Of a stretch of 48,914 nt of DNA, positions 25,578-33,900 are shown one piece after another; within the stretch, counting starts at the first letter, position 1, and every line of letters starts with the position of its first letter. The stretch comes from Dehalococcoidia bacterium. GTDB taxonomy: Bacteria; Chloroflexota; Dehalococcoidia; Tepidiformales; Tepidiformaceae. Location: assembly GCA_020850615.1 (NCBI GenBank), contig JADZEI010000006.1, positions 1 through 48,914 on the forward strand, written 5' to 3'. A program made the translations under genes and the position numbers. The notes under the pieces were generated by a model, which saw nothing but the letters and a program-made list of their open reading frames with translations, was not told the DNA's origin and did no database searches.

Positions 25578-26024
25578 GGGCGAGGTCAGGCCGGCTTCGA
25601 TGGGGGCGGGTTCGATGTTGAGGTCGCGGAGGAGCGCTTCGACGAGGAGGCGGATTTCGTCGCGGATGCGACGGACGACGTCCGCGGGCTGCCCGTCGGG
25701 GTCATCGAGCTGCCAGTCGAGGTAGCGCTTGCCGGGATAGACCGGGCAGGCGTCGCCGCAACCCATCGTTATGACGACATCCGCAACCTGGACCGTGGCA
25801 TCGGTGAGCGGCTTCGGCGATTCGCGGGAGAGGTCGAGGCCGAGTTCCGCCATGACGGCGACGACCGCGGGGTTGACGCGCTCACCGGGGGCGGAGCCGG
25901 CCGAGCGGACGGTAACGCGGCCGACGCCGAGCGCAGCCGCGAAGGCCGCGGCCATCTGCGAGCGACCGGCGTGGTGGACGCAGACGAAGAGGACGGTGGG
26001 CGGGGTGGGCGGGGTGGAGGGCAT
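25551..26024 (-). CDS. arsC: Arsenate reductase, low-molecular-weight phosphatase type
   Basis: About 157 residues. The anion-binding loop C15-VHHAG-R21 is the C-x5-R P-loop of the protein tyrosine phosphatase-like ArsC family. MGCGDACPVYPGKRYLDW (with C89 and C93) and DDPDGQ match the actinobacterial-style ArsC. It reduces As(V) to As(III), probably with a thioredoxin- or mycothiol-type reductant; which is not readable. Start ATG 26024 has GGAAG 6 nt upstream. The frame upstream of it (MNREPG) is translated heptamer repeat. The gene lies 117 bp downstream of an aquaporin gene on the same strand, a pairing known for arsenite release. Confidence 0.88.
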   Translation of the reverse strand: MPSTPPTPPTVLFVCVHHAGRSQMAAAFAAALGVGRVTVRSAGSAPGERVNPAVVAVMAELGLDLSRESPKPLTDATVQVADVVITMGCGDACPVYPGKRYLDWQLDDPDGQPADVVRRIRDEIRLLVEALLRDLNIEPAPIEAGLTSPGGSRESEP

Positions 26025-26049
26025 TGGCAGCTTCCATGGGGGGATTCCC

Positions 26050-26070
26050 GGTTCACGATTCACGGTTCAC
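26050..26070. repeat. Tandem heptamer array, three units
   Basis: GGTTCAC, GATTCAC and GGTTCAC in exact 7-bp register, followed by GCCGGGGTGGGC. It lies between the aquaporin and arsC genes, upstream of arsC. Confidence 0.7.
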
Positions 26071-26141
26071 GCCGGGGTGGGCGGGGTCGGCTTCGATGGC
26101 GGCTGTGCTGGGCCAGGCGTTGATGCGCGTGCGCGGCGGTG

Positions 26142-26840
26142 CTATGGGTCGGGTGGGGAGGAGCCGGGGGAGTGGGGCTCGCGGAGGAGCTCGTAGACGG
26201 CGGCGGCGAGGAGGGCGCCGGCGAGGGGAGCGACCCAGTACAGCCAGTGCGCCTCCCAGAGGTTCGCCGCGAGGGCGGGGCCGAAGCTGCGCGCGGGGTT
26301 CATCGAGCTGTTCGCGACGGGGCCCCACCCGGTCGCGGCGAACCCGACGTAGCCGCCCACGGCGATGGCGGCGAACGCGCCCTGCGCGCGGTCGTCGGTG
26401 GCCACGGCGAGGACGACGAAGACGAGGAAGAACGTGAGGATGAGCTCGGACCAGAAGGCAGCATCGGCGCCATTGATCCGGGGCGCGGTGGCGCCGGCGT
26501 CCCCGGCATCGCCGACGATGGTCACGATCGCGAACGCGGCGAGCGCGGCGCCGGCGAGCTGCGCGGCGATGTACCCGGCCGCGCGGGCGGGCTCGATGCG
26601 GCGGAGGGCGAGGAAGGCGGCGGTCACGGCCGGGTTGATGTGGCAGCCGGAAATGTGGCCGATGGCGTAGACCATCGCCATGACGATGAGCCCGAAGGCG
26701 ATGCCGATACCGACGCCGCCCACGGCACCGCCGCTCTCGGCGTCGACGGCGATGGCGCCGGGGCCGGCGAAGACGAGCGCGAAAGTGCCGAGGGCCTCGG
26801 CGAGGTAGGGCGCGAAGGCGGGCTGGGGGCGGACCAACAT
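26142..26840 (-). CDS. Aquaporin/MIP family channel
   Basis: 232 residues with six predicted helices and the two half-helix signatures: HINPAVTAAF and SMNPARSFGPA. ALGTFALVFAGPGAIA is the usual first helix. The C-terminal AHWLYWVAPLAGALLAAAVYELL is typical. The family conducts water, glycerol or arsenite. Because arsC follows on the same strand, arsenite efflux (as in the Sinorhizobium aqpS-arsC arrangement) is a reasonable inference. Start ATG 26840 (MLVRPQPAF) fits the family; the frame extends further but without homology-like sequence. It is divergent from a lipoprotein gene. Confidence 0.92.
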   Translation of the reverse strand: MLVRPQPAFAPYLAEALGTFALVFAGPGAIAVDAESGGAVGGVGIGIAFGLIVMAMVYAIGHISGCHINPAVTAAFLALRRIEPARAAGYIAAQLAGAALAAFAIVTIVGDAGDAGATAPRINGADAAFWSELILTFFLVFVVLAVATDDRAQGAFAAIAVGGYVGFAATGWGPVANSSMNPARSFGPALAANLWEAHWLYWVAPLAGALLAAAVYELLREPHSPGSSPPDP

Positions 26841-26949
26841 GGCGGACTCCCGGCGGTGCGTTGGCGACGGTAGCCCGGCCCCGGACGGCAGGCAACCACG
26901 CACCGTTAACGAGCACGGCGCGGCAGCTGCGCGCGTATGCTGCGCGGTC

Positions 26950-27405
26950 ATGCGGGGGCGCGGGTTCGGACTGGCGGTGGTGCTCACCATGGGCGCCGTG
27001 GTGGCGGCCGGGTGCAGCGGCCGCGCGGCCGAGATCGACGCCCCCCGGCCGACGATCCAGCGTCTCATCCCGGATATCCCGGACGAGCGGGCGACGGCGA
27101 CGCCCACTGCTACGGTCACGCCCACCGCGACGGAGCCGCCCACTTCGACGCCAACCGCGACGCGCACGCCTTCGCCGGTGCCGACGCCGACGGCCGTGCG
27201 CGCGGCGCCGCAGCCGACGCCCACGCGCGTCCCGGCGACGACGCCGGCGCGGGCGAGCTGCTCGCCGGCCTACCCGGACTTCTGCATCCCGCCATCACCG
27301 CCGGACCTGGACTGCCCGGACATCGGCCGGAAACGGTTCACGGTGCTCGCGCCGGACCCGCACCGGTTCGACGCGGACAGCGATGGGATTGGCTGCGAAA
27401 GCTGA
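26950..27405 (+). CDS. Lipoprotein with Thr/Pro linker and excalibur-like calcium domain
   Basis: 151 residues. A signal peptide ends at lipobox VAAGC with Cys22. Residues about 48-100 are a Thr/Pro-rich spacer (ATPTATVTPTATEPPTSTPT type), common for reaching across a cell wall or S-layer. The C-terminal part has CSPAYPDFCIPPSPPDLDCPDI and ends DADSDGIGCES, the DxDxDGxGCE excalibur motif thought to bind calcium. It may hold a surface protein or wall component. It is a single gene divergent from the aquaporin. Confidence 0.8.
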   Translation: MRGRGFGLAVVLTMGAVVAAGCSGRAAEIDAPRPTIQRLIPDIPDERATATPTATVTPTATEPPTSTPTATRTPSPVPTPTAVRAAPQPTPTRVPATTPARASCSPAYPDFCIPPSPPDLDCPDIGRKRFTVLAPDPHRFDADSDGIGCES

Positions 27406-27504
27406 CACGGAAGCCGTGGAAGCGGCCCGGCGCCGGGCGTAGACTCGCCGCTACATGCGCAAGAAACCTGCGCCGACAGCACCAGGGACGCGAAGGAGGC
27501 AGCC

Positions 27505-27882
27505 ATGAGCGACAAGAAGCAGGCCATCAACCCGCCGAGCATTTGGAATTCGAACGCCTACGGCTTCTCCCAGGCGGTGAAGGCGGGCGACCTGGTCTTT
27601 GTCTCCGGGCAGGTGAGCTTCGCGGCGACGCTGGAAGACCAGGCGCGCGAGGCGTTCGTGAACATCAAGACGATCCTCGGGGCGGCGGGCGCAAACCTGA
27701 CCGACATCGTGAAGGTGAACATCTACGCCACCGAGGAGGACGCGTGGGACCGGACGGCGGAGGTGCGGGCGGAGTTCCTGCCGTCGCCGTTCCCGGCGGT
27801 GACGATGGTGGTGGTGCGGGCGCTGGCGCGGCCGGAGATCAAGGTGGAGATCGAGGTGACGGCGGTGGTGGGGGCGGGCTAG
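27505..27882 (+). CDS. RidA family (YjgF/YER057c/UK114) protein
   Basis: 125 residues, the full single-domain length. It shows VKAGDLVFVSGQVSF, EAFVNIKTILGAAGANLTDIVKVNIYAT and FPAVTMVVVRALARPEIKVEIEVTAVV. The Arg in VRALARPE corresponds to the active-site Arg of RidA, though the usual GA residues are altered, so imine deaminase activity is probable but not certain. RidA clears reactive enamine/imine intermediates. A strong AAGGAGG site is 6 nt before the ATG. Confidence 0.88.
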   Translation: MSDKKQAINPPSIWNSNAYGFSQAVKAGDLVFVSGQVSFAATLEDQAREAFVNIKTILGAAGANLTDIVKVNIYATEEDAWDRTAEVRAEFLPSPFPAVTMVVVRALARPEIKVEIEVTAVVGAG

Positions 27883-27907
27883 GCCCCACCGGCCCGGGCC
27901 GCCCGCC

Positions 27908-27935
27908 GATTCACGGTTCACGGTTCACGGTTTAC
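27908..27935. repeat. Tandem heptamer array, four units
   Basis: GATTCAC, GGTTCAC, GGTTCAC and GGTTTAC are followed directly by GCAGGGGTGG. The array starts 25 bp after the ridA stop. Confidence 0.75.
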
Positions 27936-27965
27936 GCAGGGGTGGACTCCTGTGGCGGGTAGGGG

Positions 27966-28268
27966 ACACCGGCTGGCGCGGGGGCGGGGTGGCTGGGGGC
28001 GCGCGGGCGCTCGCCACTGATGTGCCGTGGGGGTGGGGCGTGGCGAGCGGCGCGGCGGGCTGCTGCGCGGCCGGGCTGGTGCGGGGTGCGCGGCCGCGAG
28101 AGGCGAGACCACACCGGCTGCGCGGGGCGGGGTGGCTGGGGGCGCGCGGGCGCTCGCTCACACGCGCGCTACGGATGTGGCGTGGTGGTGGGGCGTGGGG
28201 CGTGGGGCGTGGCGAGCGGCGCGGCGGGCCTGCTGCGCGGCCCGGCTGTGCGCGGGGTCGCGGCCGGG
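27966..28268. repeat. Imperfect tandem duplication of about 147 bp, non-coding
   Basis: The segment beginning CACCGGCTG at about 27966 is repeated from about 28112 with the same order of landmarks: GGCGGGGTGGCTGGGGGCGC, then TGGCGAGCGGCGCGGCGGGC, then CGCGGCC. The second copy contains an extra GGGGCGTGGGGCGTGG. The region 27883-28473 (591 bp) holds no convincing gene. Besides this duplication it has a heptamer array, a small hairpin (28299-28315) and a REP unit. Confidence 0.6.
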
Positions 28269-28390
28269 CCTTCGATGGGCATCCGTGGGCTAACGCTCGT
28301 GCCCGCAAGGGGCACCGGCTACACCCGCTCCGCGGGAGGCGTGGTGCCGGTGCGCGGGTGTGCGAGGTGGGAGCTAGCGCGGAGCGTCGT

Positions 28391-28437
28391 TCGGACAATC
28401 CCGCGGAGCAATGCTCCGCGGCTACGCCTGCGGCGCC
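28391..28437 (+). repeat. Isolated REP unit
   Basis: TCGGACAATC is followed by a palindrome of 10-bp arms (28401-28410 with 28412-28421, arm CCGCGGAGCA) and then GCTACGCCTGCGG. This matches the units around the RAYT gene at 48 kb in both core and flanks. It lies 37 bp past the end of the leftward membrane-protein gene. Confidence 0.75.
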
Positions 28438-28473
28438 AGGGCGGCGCCGCGGTGGTGGGCGCTGCGCTGTGGG

Positions 28474-29496
28474 TTAGCGGTTGTCGGGGGTGACGTCGAT
28501 GGGGGCGGGGAGGGCGGGGACGGCACGGGCCTGGCGGAGCTGGCGCAGGTTCACGGGGAGCGAATCGCGGCCGGCGAAAAGGAAGGCGGCGCCGATCAGG
28601 CTCACCGGGATGACATTCACGAGGTGCGCGAGGATGGCGAAGCTGAACGCGGCCGGGGCGCCGACATCGAACGGCAGCAGCGAGACCGTGGCGGCGACGT
28701 GGAAGACGCCCACGTAGCCGGGCGACGACGGGATCAGCATCGCGAGGTTCGTCGTGCAGGTCAGGAGGACCGCGACCGTGACCGGCGCATCGATGTTGAG
28801 GGCGCGCATGAGCAGGAAGTTGATCGCGAACGCGCCGATCCAGGCGGCCGAGGACCAGCCGAGGATGGGCAGCGCGTGGTGGAGCGAGAAGAGCTGGCGG
28901 AGGCCGTCGCGGAAGGACTGGGCCTCTTCGACGACGCGGGCGTGCTGGAGCTGCGCGGGGATGGGCACGCCCCCGGCGAGGCGGGCGAGCTGGCGGCGCA
29001 GGATGACTGCGGCGATGCCCGTGACGACCAGCGCGGCGAGCACGATCCAGGCGACGCGCAGGTCATCCTTGTACTGGGCCGGCAGGGGCAGGAAGGGGCT
29101 GATCGCGACGAAGCAGGCGAGGAGCGTGACCATGTCGGTCACGCGTTCGGTCAGGAGGGAGGAGAGGGCGTGGCCGACGCGGATGCCAGGCTGGCGGCTC
29201 GTCATGGCCACGCGGGCGACATCGCCCAGGCGCGCGGGGAGCACGTTGTTGAGGAGGAAGCTGATGTGGAGGATGCGGTAGAGCCGCCCGCGAGTGACGC
29301 CGGCTTCGTCGGGGAGGAGGAGGCGCCAGCGCAGGGCCTTCGCGGCGAGGGAGAGGACCAGGCAGGTCACGGCTGCGGCGATGAGCCAGGGGTCGGCGCT
29401 GGAAAGCGCGGAGCGGGTGCTGTCCCAGTTGATGACGCGCGCCAGGAGGGCAAGGGAGGCGACGGTGATCACCATGCCAAGTGCGAAACGGCGCAT
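28474..29496 (-). CDS. UPF0104/lysylphosphatidylglycerol-synthase-like membrane protein
   Basis: About 340 residues with 8 or more hydrophobic helices. HISFLLNNVLPARLGDVARVAM (about 83-104) is the conserved block of the LPG_synthase_TM/UPF0104 family, and PSSPGYVGVFHVA recalls its second block. No aminoacyl-transfer domain is present. Family members act as lipid flippase-like proteins or in glycolipid and hopanoid metabolism, with function mostly open. Start ATG 29496 (MRRFALGM) is preferred. It is divergent from the PAP2 gene, and both may work on membrane lipids. Confidence 0.82.
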   Translation of the reverse strand: MRRFALGMVITVASLALLARVINWDSTRSALSSADPWLIAAAVTCLVLSLAAKALRWRLLLPDEAGVTRGRLYRILHISFLLNNVLPARLGDVARVAMTSRQPGIRVGHALSSLLTERVTDMVTLLACFVAISPFLPLPAQYKDDLRVAWIVLAALVVTGIAAVILRRQLARLAGGVPIPAQLQHARVVEEAQSFRDGLRQLFSLHHALPILGWSSAAWIGAFAINFLLMRALNIDAPVTVAVLLTCTTNLAMLIPSSPGYVGVFHVAATVSLLPFDVGAPAAFSFAILAHLVNVIPVSLIGAAFLFAGRDSLPVNLRQLRQARAVPALPAPIDVTPDNR

Positions 29497-29594
29497 AGAC
29501 GCCCTACCCCCACGCGGCAACTCCCCCCGCGCACGTTAAGCGTGCCATAGCGGCGCGCTTCCGTCAGTCCCGCGGGGCGGCTACCGTACGAACG

Positions 29595-30545
29595 ATGCGC
29601 CCCACCTCGCTGCGGAACCGGCCGGCAGGCGCACAGGCGGCGAGCGGCGCCCCGTGGTGGGTGCACCACCGCGGCGTGATGGCGGCGCAGGCGCTGCTGC
29701 TCCTGCTGATGACGGCGAGCGTGGTGACGCGGCTCTGGAGCGATTACCCATGGCTCGGCTGGTCACTCGTCGGGCTCACGGCGTTCGCGTGGTCCTGGGA
29801 GCTGCGCCAGGCGCGACACCGCCGCTGGTGGTTCGTCTACGTCTTCGGCATCTTCGTGTACACGATCCTCCGGTCGTACGCGGACGAGACGTTCATCCCG
29901 ATCCAGACGGAGTACGTTGTCGACTTCGACCAGCTCCTGCCCGGGCGCGAGCCGGTGACCTGGCTCCAGGAACGCTGGTTCGACCAGGGCAACATCGACT
30001 GGCTGGACTGGGCGACGGTGGCGGTGCACTGGTCGTTCTTCATCGCGCCGCACCTGGGGGCGGTGCTGGTGTACCTCTACCGGCGGGTGCTGTTCGCGCG
30101 CTATGCGGCGCTCATGGTGAGCATCATGTGGCTGGGCCTCGCGCTGTTCTTCCTGCTGCCGACGACACCGCCGTGGCTCGCGGGGGTGCAGGGCGACCTG
30201 CCGGGCGTCGTCCGGGTGATGGATTTCGTTGGAGGCGAAGTGACCGGCAGCACGTACGAGGACTTCCACTCGTCGCTGGCGGAGCCGAACTCAGTGGCGG
30301 CGATGCCGTCGATCCACATGGCGATCACGTTCGCGATGTTCCTCTGGGCGTGGGCGTACGAACGCCGGCCGCTCGCGTACGCGCTGCTGCTGTACTCGGC
30401 GGCGATGGCGTTTTCGCTGATGTACCTGGGCGAGCACTACGCCGCCGACGAGCTCGCCGGTGTGGCGTGCGCGGCGGCGGCGTGGTGGGCGATCCGGCGG
30501 TGGTGGCCACGGCCGGAGGGCCCGGCGGCTCAGGCGGCGCGCTGA
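29595..30545 (+). CDS. PAP2 superfamily membrane enzyme, inositol-phosphotransferase-like
   Basis: 316 residues with several helices. AAMPSIHMAITF carries the C2 motif PSxH, and YLGEHYAADELAGVA carries the C3 His with following Asp. Together they form the phospho-His catalytic centre of PAP2 enzymes. The N-terminal part, WELRQARHRRWWFVYVFG, and the wide spacing resemble the AUR1/inositol phosphorylceramide synthase-like branch, so it may transfer a phospho-head group rather than only hydrolyse phosphate; the substrate is unknown. The C-terminus overlaps the convergent cheR stop by 16 nt. Confidence 0.8.
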   Translation: MRPTSLRNRPAGAQAASGAPWWVHHRGVMAAQALLLLLMTASVVTRLWSDYPWLGWSLVGLTAFAWSWELRQARHRRWWFVYVFGIFVYTILRSYADETFIPIQTEYVVDFDQLLPGREPVTWLQERWFDQGNIDWLDWATVAVHWSFFIAPHLGAVLVYLYRRVLFARYAALMVSIMWLGLALFFLLPTTPPWLAGVQGDLPGVVRVMDFVGGEVTGSTYEDFHSSLAEPNSVAAMPSIHMAITFAMFLWAWAYERRPLAYALLLYSAAMAFSLMYLGEHYAADELAGVACAAAAWWAIRRWWPRPEGPAAQAAR

Positions 30546-31333
30546 TAGATGCTCGTGCCGGTGGCGCGGAAGCCGAGCTCCTGGGAGCGCATGATCATCT
30601 CGCTGCCGCCGACGAAGAGATACCCGCCGGGGCGCAGGGCCTGCGCGAACGAGGTGTAAATCACCTGCTTGGCCGGCTCGGTGAAGTAGATGACGACGTT
30701 GCGGCAGAGGATGAGGTCCACGTCCTTCGGGTACGGGTCGCTGAGGAGGTCCTGCCGGCGGAACTGGACGCGCTTCTTGACGGTGTCGTTGACGGCGTAG
30801 GAGCCATTCTTTTCGACGAAGTACTTCTTGAGCAGCTCCGGCGGGACGGCGCGGACTTCGGAGGCGTGGTAACCGGTGCCCTCTTTCGCGCGGGCCATGA
30901 TCGGCATGTCCACGTCGGTCGCGAGGACGGTGTGGGCGCCGTTTGGGTCCACCTCGTTGAGGATCATCGAGAGCGTGTAGGGTTCGCAGCCGATGGAGCA
31001 GCCGGCGCTCCAGAGCTTGAGCGTGCGGCGCTCCTTGAGGAGTTGCGGCAGGACCCGGTCGCGGATTTCGAAGAAGCGGTCGGCCTGGCGGAAGAACTCG
31101 CTGACGTTGATGGTGAGGGTGTCCTTCACCTCGTCGAGGAGCTTCTGCTCGGTGGCGATGGCCTTCGCGAACACGGGCCAGGTGGTGATGCCGCGGCGGG
31201 ACATGAGGCTGTGGAGGCGCCGCTTCATCTGCGGCTCCTTGTACTGGGCGAGGGGGACGCCGATGGCGCGCTCGAGCGCCGTGCGGAAAGCGATCCACTC
31301 GGGGTCGTTGGACTGCTCTTCGAAGCGCGACAT
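30530..31333 (-). CDS. cheR: Chemotaxis protein methyltransferase CheR
   Basis: 267 residues. The N-terminal helical domain (about 1-75) includes MKRRLHSLMSRRGI. The SAM-binding domain has LKLWSAGCSIGCEPYTLSMIL, VLATDVDMPIMARAKEGTGYH, FRRQDLLSDPYPKDVDLILCRNVVIYF and GGYLFVGGSEMI. It methylates glutamates on chemoreceptors using SAM. AGGAGGT lies upstream of the ATG, and cheB ends 7 bp before. It is the last gene of the che operon. Confidence 0.95.
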   Translation of the reverse strand: MSRFEEQSNDPEWIAFRTALERAIGVPLAQYKEPQMKRRLHSLMSRRGITTWPVFAKAIATEQKLLDEVKDTLTINVSEFFRQADRFFEIRDRVLPQLLKERRTLKLWSAGCSIGCEPYTLSMILNEVDPNGAHTVLATDVDMPIMARAKEGTGYHASEVRAVPPELLKKYFVEKNGSYAVNDTVKKRVQFRRQDLLSDPYPKDVDLILCRNVVIYFTEPAKQVIYTSFAQALRPGGYLFVGGSEMIMRSQELGFRATGTSIYQRAA

Positions 31334-31340
31334 AGGCGCA

Positions 31341-32414
31341 TTACCTCCTGATCGAAAGGGCGGAAAGGGCGGTGTCGGCGATGCGCTCGATCGGCGCCTC
31401 GCGGCTGTTTTTGGTCATTTCGCGGGCGACGCGGGGCATGCCGTACACGACAGATGTCGCTTCGTCCTGGACGATGACCTGGCCGCCGGCCTGTTCGACC
31501 TTCGCGCAGCCGGCACCACCATCGCGGCCCATGCCGGTGAGGATAGCGACGACGGCGCGGCGGCCGTACAGCTCGGCGACGCTGTCGAGCGTGAGGTCGA
31601 CCGCAGGGCGGACGCCGTGGAGCGCGGGCCGCTGGTCCAGGTGGACGCGGCGGTCGCGGGTGACGGTGAGGTGGTGGTCGCCGGGGGCGACGAGGACGAC
31701 GCCGGCGGTGACGGCGTCGCCTTCGGCGGCTTCGCGCACCTGGAGCGGCGAGAGGCTATCGAGCCGCCGCGCGAGGGCCGCGGTGAAGCCGGGCGGCATG
31801 TGCTGGACGACGATCACGCCCGCGGAGAGGTCGCCAGGGAGACGTGGGACGACCTCGGTGAGGGCGGGCGGGCCGCCGGTGGACGACCCGATGACGAGCA
31901 GCGACGTCGCGGGCGCGCCAGTGGCGGGCCCCCGGGAGGAGGGCGGGAGCGGCACAGGAACGGGCCGCGGGCGGCGCCGCTGGACGCGCGTCTGCTTCGC
32001 TCGAAGGATGGCGCCGGTGAGCTGGTCGCGGACGCTGACGAGCTCGTGGCTGAGCCCGCTGGGCTTGGCAACGGCATCGACGGCGCCGGCTTCGAGGGCG
32101 CGGATGGTGGTCTCGGCGCCTTCGGAGGTGAGCGTGCTGAGCATCACGACCGGGGTCGGGACGACCTGCATGATTTCGCCGACAGCGCGGACGCCGTCCA
32201 TGCGGGGCATCTCGACGTCCATGGTGATGACGTCTGGGCGGAGCTCGAGGGCGCGCTGGACTGCTTCAACGCCGTCGTTGGCGGTGCCGACCACCATGGC
32301 GCCGGGGAGCGCATTGATCATGCGTTCCAGGGTGCGGCGCATGAAGGCCGAGTCGTCGACGACGAGCACGCGGATTTCGGCCTGGGGCGACGGCAGTGCG
32401 CTCATTGCGGTCAC
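31341..32414 (-). CDS. cheB: Chemotaxis response regulator protein-glutamate methylesterase CheB
   Basis: 357 residues. The receiver domain (about 12-130) has VLVVDDSAF and phosphoacceptor Asp in VITMDVEMPRMDG. A linker of Arg/Pro/Ser type follows at about 150-170. The esterase domain has Ser in VIGSSTGGPPAL, His in VQHMPPGF and Asp in GMGRDGGAG, the full catalytic triad. It removes methyl groups from, and deamidates, receptors when phosphorylated by CheA. The GTG start overlaps the cheY stop by 4 nt; an in-frame ATG at 32405 is possible. Confidence 0.95.
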   Translation of the reverse strand: MTAMSALPSPQAEIRVLVVDDSAFMRRTLERMINALPGAMVVGTANDGVEAVQRALELRPDVITMDVEMPRMDGVRAVGEIMQVVPTPVVMLSTLTSEGAETTIRALEAGAVDAVAKPSGLSHELVSVRDQLTGAILRAKQTRVQRRRPRPVPVPLPPSSRGPATGAPATSLLVIGSSTGGPPALTEVVPRLPGDLSAGVIVVQHMPPGFTAALARRLDSLSPLQVREAAEGDAVTAGVVLVAPGDHHLTVTRDRRVHLDQRPALHGVRPAVDLTLDSVAELYGRRAVVAILTGMGRDGGAGCAKVEQAGGQVIVQDEATSVVYGMPRVAREMTKNSREAPIERIADTALSALSIRR

Positions 32415-32767
32415 GCGCAGAGCTTGCTGACGGTGGCGAGGACGCGGTCGCCTTCGGCGGGCTTGACGAGGAAGTCCTTGGCACCGCTCTTGACGGCTTC
32501 GAGGACGATCTGCTGCTGGCCGAGGGCGGTGACCATGGCGACCTTGGCGCCGGGGTCCATGGCCTTGATCTCCTTGAGGGCGGTGAGGCCGTCCATCTCG
32601 GGCATGGTGATATCGAGGAGGACGGCGTCGGGCTTGTGGGCCCGGTACTTGTCGAGCGCGTCGAGGCCGTTTTCGGCCTGGATGACGTCGTAGCCGGCTT
32701 CGGTCAGGATCTTGGACATCCGCATCCGCATGAAGGCCGCGTCGTCCACAACGAGGATGGTGGCCAT
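32411..32767 (-). CDS. cheY: Chemotaxis response regulator CheY
   Basis: 118 residues, a single receiver domain: acidic pair D8/D9, phosphoacceptor D52 in VLLDITMPEMDG, Thr in MVTALGQQ and Lys in DFLVKPAEGDR. It carries the signal from CheA to the flagellar switch, where FliM (encoded divergently) is the expected partner. It lies between cheD and cheB with tight spacing. Confidence 0.94.
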   Translation of the reverse strand: MATILVVDDAAFMRMRMSKILTEAGYDVIQAENGLDALDKYRAHKPDAVLLDITMPEMDGLTALKEIKAMDPGAKVAMVTALGQQQIVLEAVKSGAKDFLVKPAEGDRVLATVSKLCA

Positions 32768-32779
32768 AGTGTCGTCTCC

Positions 32780-33286
32780 CTAGAGTTCGATGGGTGTGGC
32801 GGAGGCGGTGCGGACGTAGGTCCGGCCGGTCGCCTGGTGGAGCTCGAGCGTGCGCCCGCGGGTGCCGCCGAGGTCTTCCTTTGCGATGCGGAGCCCGTGA
32901 TGGCGCAGGCGCTCACGGACTGCTTCGGCATTTCGCTCGCCGATCTTGAATTTTTCGGCGTTTGCGGCGCCGAGGACGGAGGCACCGCCGGCGAGCTTGA
33001 CGATCAGCCGGCTCTTGAGCGCGCCCGCTTCGGTGACGCGGCGGACGAGGGCGTCGATGCCGGTATCGGCGAAGCGCGCGGGTTCGGTTGCGGTTGGCTG
33101 CTTCCCATCGGAGGAGGGGAGCAGGATGTGGACGAGGCCTGCCACTTTCGTGGCCGGGTCGAAGGCGGAGATACCGACGCACGACCCGAGCCCGTAGGCG
33201 ACGAGCACCTCGGCCGGGTCTTTCGTCACGGCCAGCTGGCCAATGCCAACCGAGACGCGACGGACCTCGGTCGCAACAGCTGTCAC
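32780..33286 (-). CDS. cheD: Chemoreceptor glutamine deamidase CheD
   Basis: 168 residues from a GTG start that overlaps the cheC stop by 4 nt (GTGA). The active-site block is LVAYGLGSCVGISAFD with the catalytic Cys, followed by GLVHILLPSS with the His, and KLAGGASV and GKRNA-like IGERNAEAV further on. CheD deamidates receptor glutamines and forms a complex with CheC, so the adjacent cheC-like gene fits. Confidence 0.93.
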   Translation of the reverse strand: MTAVATEVRRVSVGIGQLAVTKDPAEVLVAYGLGSCVGISAFDPATKVAGLVHILLPSSDGKQPTATEPARFADTGIDALVRRVTEAGALKSRLIVKLAGGASVLGAANAEKFKIGERNAEAVRERLRHHGLRIAKEDLGGTRGRTLELHQATGRTYVRTASATPIEL

Positions 33287-33882
33287 GCTGCGGCCTCCTG
33301 GAGCACCGAGAGGCACTGCGGGTCCGGTGCGAGGATGAGGAGCCCGGCGGTGTTGCCCGAGCCGTCTTCGAACACGGTGTCGATCATCACGACGTCGCTG
33401 CCCTGCGAGAGGATCTCCGCGTAGACGGTCTGGACCAGGGCGATGGCCATGTCGTGCACGATCGTCGGCGGGCTCGGGTGGAGCGGCAGGTTGGCCGAAT
33501 CGGCGAGCGCGTTTACGAAGGCGGAGCCGACGATGTTGCCCAGTTCGCCGATGGCCGACTCCGCGAGCTCGTCGGCTTCCGTGGTCGTGCCCGGCGCCTG
33601 CCCGCACATGAGGTCGACGCAGTCGAGGGCGCGGCGCTCCGGGAAGAGGAGCATGACGTGGCCGGAGATGCCGCCCGACATGCCGAGGTAGGCGCCGAGG
33701 ACGATGCTCTCGTCGCCGCCGACGGCGCTACAGGCGTCATCGCGCGTGCCGATCCGGACATCCGGGATGTGGATGGTGATCTCCTGGCCGACGAGGCCGC
33801 TGAGGCCGCGGCCGGCCCGCATCGCGCCATCGCGCGCCACCCGGGAGAGCGTCTCGGTGAGCCGGTCTTGCGTTCCGATCAT
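33283..33882 (-). CDS. cheC: CheC-family CheY-P phosphatase
   Basis: 199 residues. DELAESAIGELGNIVGSAFVNALAD supplies the E-x2-N active-site helix of the CheC/CheX/FliY family. A second helix at about MAIALVQTVYAEIL lacks the Asn, so only one site is canonical. SGHVMLLFPERRALDCVDLMCG and TAGLLILAPDPQCLSVLQEA complete the CheC layout. It dephosphorylates CheY-P and partners CheD, whose gene overlaps its end. The separately encoded cheX at 38.2 kb provides a second such phosphatase. Confidence 0.85.
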   Translation of the reverse strand: MIGTQDRLTETLSRVARDGAMRAGRGLSGLVGQEITIHIPDVRIGTRDDACSAVGGDESIVLGAYLGMSGGISGHVMLLFPERRALDCVDLMCGQAPGTTTEADELAESAIGELGNIVGSAFVNALADSANLPLHPSPPTIVHDMAIALVQTVYAEILSQGSDVVMIDTVFEDGSGNTAGLLILAPDPQCLSVLQEAAA

Positions 33883-33900
33883 AGGTGCCCCCTGCAGCGC

